A DNA stretch of 64,000 nt from Allorhizobium ampelinum S4 (GTDB taxonomy: Bacteria; Pseudomonadota; Alphaproteobacteria; Rhizobiales; Rhizobiaceae): NCBI RefSeq assembly GCF_000016285.1, contig NC_011989.1, positions 1,677,001 to 1,741,000 of the forward strand, written 5' to 3'. The notes beneath the pieces are model-generated. The model saw only the letters and a list, made by a program, of their open reading frames with translations, did no database searches and was not told where the DNA came from. Shown in pieces: positions 1 through 9,610 of this stretch. A program made the translations under genes and the position numbers. Every line of letters starts with the position of its first letter. Positions within the stretch are counted from its first letter, which is position 1.

Positions 1-1
1 C

Positions 2-103
2 CTGTTCGAACTATTTGGCGGGCAGGGGACGATCAATGTGCCAAGCTGGTCGCCGGACGGTCAGGAATTCGCCTATGTGCGATATTTTCCGGCGACCGCC
101 TAA
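2..103 (+). CDS. C-terminal end of a TolB/PD40-like beta-propeller protein (partial)
   Basis: An open frame runs in from the left edge and stops at TAA 101-103, giving 33 residues. The piece contains a [13 protein letters not shown] motif, the signature of a TolB/PD40 (WD40-like) beta-propeller blade. Such proteins are usually periplasmic or cytoplasmic propellers or propeller-containing peptidases. The rest of the gene lies outside the window, so its real role cannot be said. Confidence 0.5.
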   Translation: MFELFGGQGTINVPSWSPDGQEFAYVRYFPATA

Positions 104-129
104 GCATCGCCGCAGTCTATCATTACCAG

Positions 130-290
130 CCCTCTGTCAGGTGCCCCCATGTTTGCGGGAGAATCGGGAATGCGGTGAAATTCCGCAACGTGCCCAACGC
201 TGTGAGGTGGATGGTTGTTGCTTTTGCCACTGGTGAAAACCGGGAAGGTGCGGCAACCAAATGAAACCCAGTCAGAAGACCGGCCTGACA
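130..290 (+). ncRNA. Cobalamin (B12) riboswitch upstream of bluB
   Basis: The 278-base leader between the partial gene and bluB carries the conserved B12-riboswitch blocks in the right order. These are a GGTGCCCCC-like block near 140, a GGGAATGCGGTGAAATTCC hairpin near 166-184, CGTGCCC near 189-195, GCCACTG near 226-232, CGGGAAGG at 241-248, and a B12 box (GTCAGAAGACCGGCCTG) at 271-287. Adenosylcobalamin binding normally shuts off the downstream gene, which suits bluB because it makes the lower ligand of B12. The boundaries are approximate. Confidence 0.88.
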
Positions 291-333
291 TGATAGACGC
301 CATCTGCGCGGACGGCAGGTGCGTTTTGCTTGA

Positions 334-1068
<735 letters not shown>

Positions 1069-1145
1069 CGGGCATTTTGTAATATCGAATGCGATGAGGA
1101 TGTAGTGATGAACGCCCCAAGAAAGTTTGAATGAGCGCAAAACCT

Positions 1146-1730
1146 CTATGAATTTTGCACCCGAGATGCTCGTTTGATGGCTGTTGGCGGGCGCTTATAG
1201 ACCTCCTGAAAAACTGCATTAAAGCGTCTGAGGCTTGTGAAGCCGGATTGTAGAGCGATGTCAGTGATCGGCAGGTCCGTTTCGGTGATGAGGCGTTTTG
1301 CGCGTTGCACGCGGGCTGTTTTAGCCACCTGAATAGGGCTTGCTCCAAGATGTTTCTGGAACAGGCGGGTAAGATGTCGTGCGCCGACTCCGACGCACTC
1401 GGCAAGCATTTCTACTGTTGCTTCTCGTGCATCTAGGGCTCCTTCGTCTCTTATAAGTCTGGCGGCCCTTTCCACAATCGTCGCACTTCCTTTCCAGGCA
1501 GGACAAAATGGCGCGGTTTCCGGCCGACAGCGCAAACAGGGCCTATAGCCCGCCAGTTCAGCCGCGGTTGCACTTGGCAGGAATTCGACGTTGCAGCGAT
1601 AGGGAAGGCGCACGGGGCACACGCAACGGCAATACACCCCTGTGGTTCGAACGCCGATGAAAAATCGTCCGTCGAAATCAGGGTTACGTGCCAGCCACGC
1701 TTGCTCGCATATGGAAATATCCAAACTCAT
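1146..1730 (-). CDS. adaA: Ada-type methylphosphotriester-DNA methyltransferase/AraC regulator
   Basis: A 194-residue protein with two domains. The N-terminal Ada zinc-binding domain (about 1-75) has cysteines at 34, 38, 65 and 68, the same C-x3-C...C-x2-C spacing as the metal site of E. coli Ada. One of these accepts a methyl group from DNA methylphosphotriesters. A C-terminal AraC helix-turn-helix (about 85-185) follows. The O6-methylguanine methyltransferase domain of full Ada is missing and is supplied by the separate ogt gene at 2773. The gene diverges from the transporter-ogt pair across about 110 bases, so self-methylation may switch on both directions. That regulatory link is inferred. 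Confidence 0.85.
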   Translation of the reverse strand: MSLDISICEQAWLARNPDFDGRFFIGVRTTGVYCRCVCPVRLPYRCNVEFLPSATAAELAGYRPCLRCRPETAPFCPAWKGSATIVERAARLIRDEGALDAREATVEMLAECVGVGARHLTRLFQKHLGASPIQVAKTARVQRAKRLITETDLPITDIALQSGFTSLRRFNAVFQEVYKRPPTAIKRASRVQNS

Positions 1731-1843
1731 GGCTGGATATTATAGTAGTCTGGATACCCATAAAAGGACGGAGTCCGATTCCGGCGAGTAAGGGTCGTGA
1801 GATCGGATAGATTTACCCTGTTGCATCACGACAGGATCTTTAC

Positions 1844-2776
1844 ATGCAGAAAACCGAATCCATGGGCCTTTCAGACTGGGCTCTCCTTTTGTTTCTATCC
1901 GTTCTGTGGGGCGGTTCTTTCTTCTTTTCAAAGATTGCCCTTTCTGAACTGCCGCCGTTTACTGTCGTTTTTGCGCGTGTGGCAATTGCGGCCTTGGCTT
2001 TGTATGTCTATCTGCGGGTAACGCGACAGGCCATTCCAACAGCCACGAAAATCTGGTTGGCTTTCTTCGGTATGGGGCTGTTGAACAATTTGATTCCGTT
2101 CAGCCTTCTCTTTTGGGGGCAAACGCAGATTGCCAGCGGCCTTGCTTCGATCCTGAATGCAACGACGCCAATCTTTTCGATTGTTGTGGCGCATTTCCTG
2201 ACTAAAGAAGAACGGCTGGCACACAATAAGGTCGCAGGCATCCTCTTTGGCTTCATGGGTGTTCTGGTGCTGATGTCGGGCAATGGCCTGTCATCACACG
2301 AGCTTTCGTTGCTGGCCCTGTTTGCCTGCCTTGGGGCTGCTCTATCCTACGGGTTTGCAGGTGTTTTTGGCCGCCGGTTTCGGCGCATGGGAATTACGCC
2401 AACGACAAGTGCCTTTGGCCAGACGACGGCGACGACCCTTATGATGATACCAATCGTTGCCTTTGTGGACGCGCCTTGGCACTTGGCAGCGCCGAGCGGC
2501 GGCGTCATCGCAGCGCTTCTGGGCTTGGGGCTGCTGTCCACCGCGCTGGCGTATATTATCTTTTTTCATATTCTCGCCGTGGGCGGCGCGATTAACAGTT
2601 CGCTGGTGACTTTGCTCATTCCGGTGAGTGCCATAGTTTTGGGAAAAATGTTTCTGGGAGAAATATTGCTGATCAACCATTTCACAGGCATGGCTTTGAT
2701 TTTTCTGGGCCTGCTATCAATAGACGGTCGTTTGTTTCGATTGCGGGGCAAAGGGTATGGGGTAAAGGGCCAATGA
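1844..2776 (+). CDS. EamA/DMT-family transporter in an alkylation-repair cluster
   Basis: A 310-residue inner-membrane protein with about ten hydrophobic helices in two EamA repeats, the usual drug/metabolite transporter layout. The first helix contains the family-typical LWGGSFFF stretch. Its stop overlaps the start of ogt by four bases (ATGA), so the two are likely translationally coupled. It lies divergently from the Ada-type regulator. The substrate is unknown. Context suggests export of an alkylating or toxic compound, but DMT proteins are so varied that this is only a guess. The start at 1844 has an AGGAT motif ten bases upstream. Confidence 0.85.
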   Translation: MQKTESMGLSDWALLLFLSVLWGGSFFFSKIALSELPPFTVVFARVAIAALALYVYLRVTRQAIPTATKIWLAFFGMGLLNNLIPFSLLFWGQTQIASGLASILNATTPIFSIVVAHFLTKEERLAHNKVAGILFGFMGVLVLMSGNGLSSHELSLLALFACLGAALSYGFAGVFGRRFRRMGITPTTSAFGQTTATTLMMIPIVAFVDAPWHLAAPSGGVIAALLGLGLLSTALAYIIFFHILAVGGAINSSLVTLLIPVSAIVLGKMFLGEILLINHFTGMALIFLGLLSIDGRLFRLRGKGYGVKGQ

Positions 2777-3279
2777 AGGATGTTCGCTATACTTTTATGG
2801 ATAGTCCGATAGGAAGCCTTCTCCTGGCTGGTGATGGTTACCGACTATCTCGTATTGGTTTTCCAAGCGGGAAGGGTACCATTAAGCCCAAACCGGAATG
2901 GGTGTTTGATGATGCAGCATTCCATGACGCGAAAGATCAGTTGCAGGCGTATCTTAACGGGACAAGGCAGGAGTTTGATCTGCGGCTTGATCTGAAAGGT
3001 ACCAATTTTCAACTGGAAGTGTGGCAGGAACTGGCAAGGATTCCGTTCGGCGTAACAATCAGTTATGGCGAGTTGGCACGCCGCATAGGCCGCTTATCGG
3101 CGAGTCGCGCAGTCGGGGCTGCAAATGGAGCCAATCCACTCCCAATTGTCATTCCATGTCATAGGGTTATTGGTTCAAACGGAAGTCTGACCGGATTTGT
3201 TGGCGGTCTTGATACCAAAAAGTGGCTTTTGATGTTGGAGCGCGGCGCAACGGTGAATGATCAGCAACGACTGCTTTGA
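2773..3279 (+). CDS. ogt: Methylated-DNA--[protein]-cysteine S-methyltransferase
   Basis: A 168-residue suicide repair protein that moves the methyl group of O6-methylguanine (or O4-methylthymine) to its own cysteine. The active-site signature PCHRVIG is present, with C129 as acceptor. The conserved helix-turn-helix segment (SYGELARRIG, about 98-107) that inserts into the DNA minor groove comes before it. It overlaps the upstream transporter by ATGA. Together with the Ada-type regulator at 1146 it rebuilds the functions of a split Ada protein. Length matches Ogt. Confidence 0.95.
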   Translation: MKDVRYTFMDSPIGSLLLAGDGYRLSRIGFPSGKGTIKPKPEWVFDDAAFHDAKDQLQAYLNGTRQEFDLRLDLKGTNFQLEVWQELARIPFGVTISYGELARRIGRLSASRAVGAANGANPLPIVIPCHRVIGSNGSLTGFVGGLDTKKWLLMLERGATVNDQQRLL

Positions 3280-3322
3280 TAGTATTTTCTCCGAAATTCC
3301 ATCACATTGCAGAACAATGGAA

Positions 3323-3352
3323 GCCCTCTGGACCAATAAGGCACAAGAGGGC
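3323..3352. terminator. Hairpin between convergent ogt and tyrS
   Basis: GCCCTCT (3323-3329) and AGAGGGC (3346-3352) form a 7-bp stem with a 16-base loop between the convergent ogt and tyrS genes. There is no clear T tract, so it is a weak candidate. Confidence 0.35.
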
Positions 3353-3360
3353 CTCTCACA

Positions 3361-4617
3361 TCAAACAGGCCGCACCAGAATATGCTTCTTCTTGCCCAGT
3401 GACAGCTTGATAACCCCATCCGCCGTCACTTCACCCGCCCCAATGCTCATGCGCTCATCTGACACGCTCTGATCATTGATCTTCACGGCTCCGCCTTGCA
3501 CATGGCGGCGGGCTTCGCCGTTGGAGGCGGCGAGGCCGGCTTTGACGATCAGGGCCAGAAGGCCGATGCCGGATTCAAGCTCGGCGCTAGCAACCTCGAT
3601 GGATGGCAGGTTGTCGGCCAGTGCGCCTTCTTCAAAGGTTTTGCGGGCGGTTTCAGCTGCTTCTTCGGCGGCTGCACGGCCATGCAGGATGGCGGTGATT
3701 TCGGTGGCGAGGATTTTCTTGACCTCGTTGATTTCCGCACCGCCCAGCGCAGACAGCTTGGCAATCTCATCCATTGGCAGCGTTGTGTAGAGTTTCAGGA
3801 AGCGGCTGACGTCAGCATCTTCCGTGTTGCGCCAATATTGCCAGAAATCATAGGCCGAAAGCAGGTCGGCATTCAGCCACACAGCGCCCGTGGCCGATTT
3901 GCCCATCTTGGCACCGGAGGATGTTGTCAACAGCGGCGAGGTCAGCGCGTAGAGCTGTGGTGTGCCCATGCGGTGGCCAAGGTCAATACCGTTGATGATA
4001 TTGCCCCATTGGTCAGAGCCACCCATTTGCAGGCGGCAGCCGTAACGCTTGTTCAGCTCGACATAATCGTAGGCCTGGAGAATCATGTAGTTGAATTCCA
4101 GGAAGGACAAGGACTGTTCGCGGTCCAGGCGGGTCTTGACGCTATCAAACGACAGCATGCGGTTGACCGAGAAATGGCGGCCCACATCGCGCAGGAATTC
4201 AAGGTAATTCAGCCCACGCAGCCATTCGGCATTGTTCAGCATCAACGCGCCGCCCTTGGGGCCGTTGTCGTAATCGAGGTAATGCGCGAAGCAGCGCTTG
4301 ATCGAGGCAATATTGTCCTCGATTTTGTCCACGGTCATCAATTGACGGGCTTCTTCCTTGAAGGATGGATCGCCCACCATGCCAGTGCCGCCACCCATCA
4401 GGGAAATCGGCTGATGGCCCGTTGCCTGAAACCAGTGCAACATCATGATCTGAATGAGCGAACCCGCATGCAGAGACGATGCCGTGGGATCATAGCCGAT
4501 ATAGGCGGTCACGGTTTCCTTGGACAACAGATCATCGAGGCCGGTTTCATCGGAAATCTGATGAATAAAACCGCGCTCATGCATTGTACGGAGGAAATCG
4601 GACTTGAACTTGGACAT
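3361..4617 (-). CDS. tyrS: Tyrosyl-tRNA synthetase
   Basis: A class I aminoacyl-tRNA synthetase of 418 residues that charges tRNA-Tyr. The HIGH-equivalent motif appears as HAGS at about 50-53 and the KMSKS-equivalent as KMGKS at about 237-241. The C-terminal 70 residues look like an S4 RNA-binding domain. The ATG at 4617 is chosen because it has AGAAGG about eight bases upstream and starts with the usual MSKFKSDF segment; an in-frame upstream codon at 4683 would add 22 unlikely residues. It is divergent from the anmK fusion gene. Confidence 0.96.
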   Translation of the reverse strand: MSKFKSDFLRTMHERGFIHQISDETGLDDLLSKETVTAYIGYDPTASSLHAGSLIQIMMLHWFQATGHQPISLMGGGTGMVGDPSFKEEARQLMTVDKIEDNIASIKRCFAHYLDYDNGPKGGALMLNNAEWLRGLNYLEFLRDVGRHFSVNRMLSFDSVKTRLDREQSLSFLEFNYMILQAYDYVELNKRYGCRLQMGGSDQWGNIINGIDLGHRMGTPQLYALTSPLLTTSSGAKMGKSATGAVWLNADLLSAYDFWQYWRNTEDADVSRFLKLYTTLPMDEIAKLSALGGAEINEVKKILATEITAILHGRAAAEEAAETARKTFEEGALADNLPSIEVASAELESGIGLLALIVKAGLAASNGEARRHVQGGAVKINDQSVSDERMSIGAGEVTADGVIKLSLGKKKHILVRPV

Positions 4618-4758
4618 GATCGTCACGCCTTCTGGTATCGGACTTTGGTCTTGTGAATTTGGAATTCGAGGCGGCTTTATCATTGTTTTTTGAAAAGTGC
4701 ATCAATTTCAGCCATCAATGACGCTCTTTCTGATCGCCCGCAAAAGGAACATCGAGTC

Positions 4759-6378
4759 GTGACCAAAACGCTGCAAGCAATCGGCCTGATGAGTGGCACT
4801 TCCATGGACGGTATCGATGTTGCCCTTGTCACCACGGATGGCGAGACGGTGGTAGAGCGGGGGCCGTTTCTGGCGGTCACCTATGACGATGCGTTTCGCC
4901 AGCGGCTGAAGCAGGGGCTGGAGGAGGCCAAGGCGATCACCGATCGCCGTCAACGCCCAGAAAGCCTGGCCGCGCTGGAGAGGGAGTTGACGCTGCGTCA
5001 TGCGGAGGCGGTCAAAAGCTTTCTCGCCGCAAACGGGCTTCGCGCCCGCGATATCGATGTCATCGGCTTTCATGGCCAAACGGTGCTGCACAGGCCGGAT
5101 CAGGCTTTGACAGTGCAGCTTGGCGATGGCGCGTTGCTGGCCCGCGAAACCGGTATTGATGTTGTCTATGATATGCGGGCCAGTGATATGGTGCATGGCG
5201 GGCAGGGTGCTCCGCTGGTGCCTGCCTATCATGCCGCGCTGGCTGGCGGATTGGGGGCGGAACGCCTTCCGGCCTGTTTCGTCAATATCGGCGGCATTTC
5301 CAACCTGACCTATATCGGTGCTGATGGCGAAATCGCTGCCTTTGACAGTGGTCCCGGCAATACCTTGATTGACCAATGGGTCGAGACCCATACCGGCCTT
5401 GCTTTCGACGCCGGGGGCGGGATTGCTGCCAAGGGCAGGGTGGTGAAGGCGTTGGCGGATCGATATCTCAGCCACGGCTTTTTCACCTCCAATCTGCGCC
5501 GCTCTCTGGACCGCAATGACTTCACCCCGCCCAAGCCCGGCGATATCAGCCTTGAAGATGGCGCGCGCACGCTGGCGCATGTGGCGGCGGCATCGATTTT
5601 CGCCTCCGCGCGGCATTTGCCGCAAAAGCCGAAGACCTATGTGATTTGCGGCGGTGGTCGGTTGAATGCGGTTATCATGGCGGATTTGAGCGACATGGCG
5701 ACGCGGGAGGGGGCGGTCATCGTCAATGCCGATGATCTGGCGCTTGATGGTGATGCCATGGAGGCGGAGGCCTGGGCCTATCTGGCGGTACGATCATTGA
5801 AAGGTCTGCCACTGACCTTTCCCGGCACGACCGGCGTGCGTCAGGTCGTATCGGGCGGTGTCCATCAGATGCCGCTGGTCTGCGAGACGGAGCGGCTTTT
5901 GCTGACCCCATGGCGGGCGGGTGACGAGACATTGCTGTCCGACCTGCATTCCACCCCGGAAACCAGCCGCTTTGTCAGCACGGGAGAGCCATGGAGCCTG
6001 TCCTATGCGGCTGAGCGCATCGGTGGCTGGATGGATGACTATGAGGCAGGCGGCATCGGCAAGCTCAAGCTGATTGCACGCGACGATGGCCGCTTCATAG
6101 GACGTGCCGGTTTCTCATGGTCGAAGGAAAGCGGGCAGTACGAATTGGGCTATTCCATCTGCCAGAGTGAATGGGGCAAGGGCTTTGCAACGGAAATCGC
6201 TGACGGTTTGAAGCACTGGTTCTTTGAGCAAGGAATCGGGACCGCCTTCATCGCCTTCGCCCATATCGACAACGCCGCCTCGCTGGCCGTGCTGCGCAAG
6301 ATCGGCCTTACGGAGACGGAGCAGCGCGAATACAAAGGTCGGCCTTTTCAATTTTTTGAATGCCTGGCCACTGAGTAA
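4759..6378 (+). CDS. anmK: Anhydro-N-acetylmuramic acid kinase fused to a GNAT acetyltransferase
   Basis: Residues 1-370 are a complete AnmK, which phosphorylates and opens 1,6-anhydro-MurNAc during cell-wall recycling. The ATP-binding signature [10 protein letters not shown] is at 9-18 and the sequence closes with the usual FPGTTGVR end. Residue 371 is a methionine that begins a full GNAT domain ([11 protein letters not shown] near 376) running to residue 539. The frame is open throughout, so this is a real in-frame fusion. The start is taken as GTG 4759 with AAAAGGA ten bases upstream; a TTG at 4690 is in frame but has weaker support. The acetyl acceptor is unknown. Confidence 0.88.
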   Translation: MTKTLQAIGLMSGTSMDGIDVALVTTDGETVVERGPFLAVTYDDAFRQRLKQGLEEAKAITDRRQRPESLAALERELTLRHAEAVKSFLAANGLRARDIDVIGFHGQTVLHRPDQALTVQLGDGALLARETGIDVVYDMRASDMVHGGQGAPLVPAYHAALAGGLGAERLPACFVNIGGISNLTYIGADGEIAAFDSGPGNTLIDQWVETHTGLAFDAGGGIAAKGRVVKALADRYLSHGFFTSNLRRSLDRNDFTPPKPGDISLEDGARTLAHVAAASIFASARHLPQKPKTYVICGGGRLNAVIMADLSDMATREGAVIVNADDLALDGDAMEAEAWAYLAVRSLKGLPLTFPGTTGVRQVVSGGVHQMPLVCETERLLLTPWRAGDETLLSDLHSTPETSRFVSTGEPWSLSYAAERIGGWMDDYEAGGIGKLKLIARDDGRFIGRAGFSWSKESGQYELGYSICQSEWGKGFATEIADGLKHWFFEQGIGTAFIAFAHIDNAASLAVLRKIGLTETEQREYKGRPFQFFECLATE

Positions 6379-6501
6379 TCGTGGGCATGTGACCGCTGAA
6401 AAGACCCGTCCTCAACATGAACAACAGGATCAGATTGCGTTCATCTTGGTTCGCTTAATCTCCAGCCATCGTTTCCAGTGAAACGCATCAGGAGATAGAA
6501 G

Positions 6502-6765
6502 ATGAAGAAATTTTTGGTCGCATGTCTGATCGGTCTGGGAAGCATCACAGCAACGGCGGCGCCGTCTCTGGCCGATGATGTCAGGGTTATGGTGTATGAT
6601 CGCGGTCATAATCCTGATCGCTTCTACAGCCGAGACGACCGTCGTCCGCATCATCGCAATTTCGAGCGGCGTCACCACGCCTACCGCGACAACTGCCGGA
6701 CCAAGAAGGTCAAGTTCCGTCATCACGGTCGTTGGGTCTACAAGACCACCACGGTTTGCCGTTAA
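6502..6765 (+). CDS. Small secreted His/Arg-rich protein
   Basis: An 87-residue protein with a clear signal peptide (MKKFLVACLIGLGSITATAA, cleavage probably after APSLA near residue 24). The mature part is rich in Arg and His (runs such as RRPHHR and RRHH) and ends with a CRTKKVKF...TTTVCR segment whose two cysteines could form a disulfide loop. GGAGA sits eight bases before the ATG. It is probably periplasmic. I do not recognise a function. The His-rich stretch could bind metal or nucleic acid, but nothing shows this. A strong hairpin follows it. Confidence 0.75.
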   Translation: MKKFLVACLIGLGSITATAAPSLADDVRVMVYDRGHNPDRFYSRDDRRPHHRNFERRHHAYRDNCRTKKVKFRHHGRWVYKTTTVCR

Positions 6766-6793
6766 GCCAATCAGCTTGAACTCGGATAGAAAA

Positions 6794-6821
6794 AAAGCCG
6801 GATCAGAAATGATCCGGCTTT
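6794..6821. terminator. Rho-independent terminator between small secreted gene and tRNA-Asn
   Basis: AAAGCCGGATCA and TGATCCGGCTTT form a perfect 12-bp stem with a GAAA loop. An A run lies on one side and T/A bases on the other, so it can stop transcription from both the 6502 gene and the convergent tRNA gene. Confidence 0.85.
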
Positions 6822-6847
6822 ATAATGTCAGCTATTCAGCTGGAATA

Positions 6848-6922
6848 TGGCTCCCCGGGCCGGATTCGAACCGGCGACCTGTCGATTAACAGTCGAATGC
6901 TCTACCGCTGAGCTACCAGGGA
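6848..6922 (-). tRNA. tRNA-Asn (GTT)
   Basis: Read on the minus strand, the 75 bases fold as a tRNA. The acceptor stem is TCCCTGG paired with CCGGGGA, the D arm contains AGCTCAGCGGTAGAGC, the anticodon loop CTGTTAATC gives anticodon GTT, and the T arm is GGTTCGAATCC. The 3' CCA is encoded. This is the standard tRNA-Asn. Confidence 0.96.
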
Positions 6923-7097
6923 ATGTACCGTTTGAAGCGGTGTGAACCGCGTCCGTTGGTGTGAGTGGGCTTCTACTCAGGCTTTGATGGTTTGCCAAGT
7001 CCCTTTTTGAAAAAAAAGTGCCTCTTGTTTTGTTTTCCCCTCTTTCCCATCTGATGGTGAGTGGAAAACCGGCCTCGCACGGCCATGAAGGACGATC

Positions 7098-7409
7098 GTG
7101 ACGACCAGTAAAACCAAGACCTATCATATGGATACCGAAAATGGACGCCTTCATCTGGGGCGTTTCAACCTGCCTATCCCGCAGTCTCGCGGCGGGCGGA
7201 TCACGGTTGGCAGTCTTCTGGTGGTTGGCGGCTGTCTTGGCTTTCTGCCCGTGCTTGGCTTCTGGATGGTGCCGCTTGGTGTCTTGGTCCTGTCCCACGA
7301 TGTTGCGCCAGTTCGGCGGTTTCGCCGAAGGGCCGGGCTGAAATTTGCCAGGGCGCAAAAAAATGGTTGGAAACTGGGGCGCAAACGTCGGCCCCATATG
7401 CAGCGGTGA
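7098..7409 (+). CDS. Small two-helix membrane protein (PGPGW-like)
   Basis: A 103-residue basic protein with a hydrophobic hairpin at about 33-66 (GSLLVVGGCLGFLPVLGF then MVPLGVLVLSHD) and an Arg/Lys-rich tail. The layout of two short helices with a Gly/Pro turn followed by a basic cytoplasmic tail resembles the PGPGW family of small inner-membrane proteins, though the exact motif is not present. The function is not known. It is convergent with the histidine kinase gene; only 19 bases separate the stops. Confidence 0.65.
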   Translation: MTTSKTKTYHMDTENGRLHLGRFNLPIPQSRGGRITVGSLLVVGGCLGFLPVLGFWMVPLGVLVLSHDVAPVRRFRRRAGLKFARAQKNGWKLGRKRRPHMQR

Positions 7410-7428
7410 GGGGTCAGAACTCGTTTGT

Positions 7429-8964
7429 TCAGGCGAAATAACGCCGCTTCGGTTCCACGGCCTGGGTGCCCTGTACGGCGGGAATCGTTTGCAGGACGCG
7501 CTTGGCGGGCAGGATGGCAATCACTTCCGTCCCTTCGCGCAGTTTTGACTTCAGCTTGAATTCGCCGCCATGTTTGGCAAGGATTGCCTGGACGATGGGA
7601 AGGCCGAGGCCCGTCCCCTGTTCGGCGCTCTTGATGGCGATGGAGCCTTGGCCGAAGGCCGAGAGCACCACGGGGATTTCCTCTTCGGCGATGCCGGGAC
7701 CATTGTCTTTGATGGAGACATATTGCCCGCCGCCGACGGTCCAGCCGACCTTGACGAGAATTTCTCCGCCCGGCGGCGTGAATTTCACCGCATTTGACAA
7801 GAGGTTCAGCACCACTTGCCGAAGGGCTTTTTCATCGGCCCAAAGGGCGGGCAGGTTGATCTCATATTGCTGGGATATCTTGATGTCCTTGGCCTTGGCG
7901 CGCAATTGCACCATGCCGACGCAGTCCTCGGCGACTTCAAGCAACGAGATCGATTCTTCCGAAAGATCGTATTTTCCAGCCTCGATTCGGGACAGATCGA
8001 GGATTTCGTTGATCAGATTAAGCAGGTGCTGGCCGGACCTGTGAATATCGCCGGAATATTCCCGGTAGAGCGGATTATTGAGCGGCCCCAGCACTTCCTG
8101 GGCCATGACCTCGGAAAAGCCGAGAATGGCATTCAATGGTGTGCGCAACTCATGCGACATCGATGCGAGAAAACGCGATTTTGCCATATTTGCTTCTTCC
8201 GCCCGGCGGCGGGCCTCATCCGACATGGATTTGGCCACTTCCAGCTCGGCGATCAGGTCGTCCTTCTCGCTCTGGAAGGAGATCAGCTTGAGGTTCGAGA
8301 CATAGAGCCTGCCGGTGATATAGATGAAGAACAGCACGGAAACGGTAAAGGCCAAAGCCAGCGTTGCGTCGTCGACACGCTGCGAGAAAAACGCCTGGGC
8401 GGATAGCGCGATGATCGGTGGGGTAAACGCATAGAGTACGGCCTGACGCAGCAAAATATTGGTCATGGCCGTGGTGCAGAGCACCACCAGCAGCACGGAA
8501 CCTTTAAGCAGCAGGTCGCTTGTCGGGCCGCACGCATCGCAGGTCTGGAAGGTAAAGGCGGCCCAGCAGCATCCCATGGCCAGATGCCCGGCCAACAGCA
8601 CATGGCGCCAATGTTCCTGGCGATGGGTGACCGGAATGCGCTTGGCAGCCTTGCGGATGAGCAGAATGTTCAGGGCGTGAATGCTCAGCGTCAGCAGCGC
8701 CCAGAGGATATAGATCGGGCTTCCCGACAGGTAGGCCGTGAGGCCGGCGGTCAGGATCGTGACGAAGGGTGTGATGGCCGCGCCCTGCAGGCTGGCCTGG
8801 GTATGCATAGACAGCAGGTCTTTTTCGAAAGCCGGTGTGCCGCCATGGGTGGAATGCAGGCGTTCTCTGGTCACGCGTAAGGCTTTTGCCGTCGCCTTGT
8901 TGCGGTGGCTATGCGATAGGTCGACAATATTCTTGTCAGTAGAGTTTGAAACGCCGTTACCCAT
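7429..8964 (-). CDS. Membrane sensor histidine kinase (PleC/DivJ/PdhS-like catalytic core)
   Basis: A 511-residue sensor kinase. The N-terminal third has about five hydrophobic segments (about 60-210), followed by a short coiled-coil linker, then a HisKA domain with H-box SHELRTPLN (His271). A full HATPase domain follows, with an N box (NLLSNAVKFTPPGG), G1 (DNGPGIAEEEI) and G2 (GTGLGLPI). The ARRRAEEANMAKSRFLASMSHELRTPLNAILGFSE region matches the alphaproteobacterial PleC/DivJ/PdhS subgroup. No response regulator is adjacent, so it is an orphan kinase. The ATG at 8964 lacks a good Shine-Dalgarno, so the start is less certain. Confidence 0.85.
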   Translation of the reverse strand: MGNGVSNSTDKNIVDLSHSHRNKATAKALRVTRERLHSTHGGTPAFEKDLLSMHTQASLQGAAITPFVTILTAGLTAYLSGSPIYILWALLTLSIHALNILLIRKAAKRIPVTHRQEHWRHVLLAGHLAMGCCWAAFTFQTCDACGPTSDLLLKGSVLLVVLCTTAMTNILLRQAVLYAFTPPIIALSAQAFFSQRVDDATLALAFTVSVLFFIYITGRLYVSNLKLISFQSEKDDLIAELEVAKSMSDEARRRAEEANMAKSRFLASMSHELRTPLNAILGFSEVMAQEVLGPLNNPLYREYSGDIHRSGQHLLNLINEILDLSRIEAGKYDLSEESISLLEVAEDCVGMVQLRAKAKDIKISQQYEINLPALWADEKALRQVVLNLLSNAVKFTPPGGEILVKVGWTVGGGQYVSIKDNGPGIAEEEIPVVLSAFGQGSIAIKSAEQGTGLGLPIVQAILAKHGGEFKLKSKLREGTEVIAILPAKRVLQTIPAVQGTQAVEPKRRYFA

Positions 8965-9085
8965 GATGTGGTTGCATTTTTTCCGCGGTCCGTCTCAGAC
9001 TAGCCATGAAGTCTTAAGAGTTACTTTCTGGAAAGGTTTTATTTGCCATTCTCGGATACCGGCTGTTATTGAAAAGGGCCAGATT

Positions 9086-9610
9086 GTGTCACGCATGCAT
9101 CGGATCATTGCTGCCGCCTTCGTCTGCCTGGTCATCGGCACGATGATTGCCGCCGCCTTCTGGCCCCGCAAGGTGCCGTCTTTCGATGGCCCTTTCGTGA
9201 TTGCCGATGGTGAAACATTGGTGACAAATGGTCAACGCCTGCAACTAAAAGGCCTGGATTCACCCGAAATTGGTCAGCGGTGCCGGGGCGAGGATGGCGT
9301 GGTCCAGCTTTGCGGTGCGCAGGCCCGATTCGGTCTGGCCCAGCGTATGGCTCAGGCTGGCGTCCTCTGCCAGGGGTCGGACCGCATCGACAACGACCGT
9401 ATTCTTGTGAGCTGTAATGTCATGGGCCGCGATGTCGGCGCAGAGATGGTTCGCTCCGGTCTTGTTTTGAATGCGGGCGGCTATGAGAATGAGGAAAAGC
9501 AGGCCCAGGCCGACAAAGTGGGGCTTTGGGCAGGCGCGTTCGACCGGCCGGAAGAATGGCGAAGGCTGCATCCTCGCAATGATATTATCCGCAGGCAGGA
9601 CGAAAATTGA
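9086..9610 (+). CDS. Thermonuclease (SNase)-family exported or anchored protein
   Basis: A 174-residue protein with an N-terminal hydrophobic helix (IIAAAFVCLVIGTMIAAAFW, signal peptide or anchor) and a Staphylococcus nuclease-like OB-fold domain containing the RLQLKGLDSPE motif, where Asp and Glu bind calcium in active members. Typical later elements (QARFGLAQRM, GLVLNAGGY...KVGLWAG) are recognisable. GTG 9086 is chosen because AAAAGGG lies eight bases upstream; ATG 9095 is also possible. It overlaps the next gene by four bases. It may cleave nucleic acid in the periplasm, but activity cannot be judged from sequence alone. Confidence 0.8.
   Translation: MSRMHRIIAAAFVCLVIGTMIAAAFWPRKVPSFDGPFVIADGETLVTNGQRLQLKGLDSPEIGQRCRGEDGVVQLCGAQARFGLAQRMAQAGVLCQGSDRIDNDRILVSCNVMGRDVGAEMVRSGLVLNAGGYENEEKQAQADKVGLWAGAFDRPEEWRRLHPRNDIIRRQDEN

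Noticed and set aside
3496..4656. 386-codon plus-strand open frame opposite tyrS
   Set aside because: Antisense shadow of a clear tRNA synthetase gene.
6575..6889. 104-codon plus-strand frame overlapping the small secreted gene, terminator and tRNA-Asn
   Set aside because: It reads through a strong terminator and an antisense tRNA; the overlapping frame at 6502 has a signal peptide and ribosome site.
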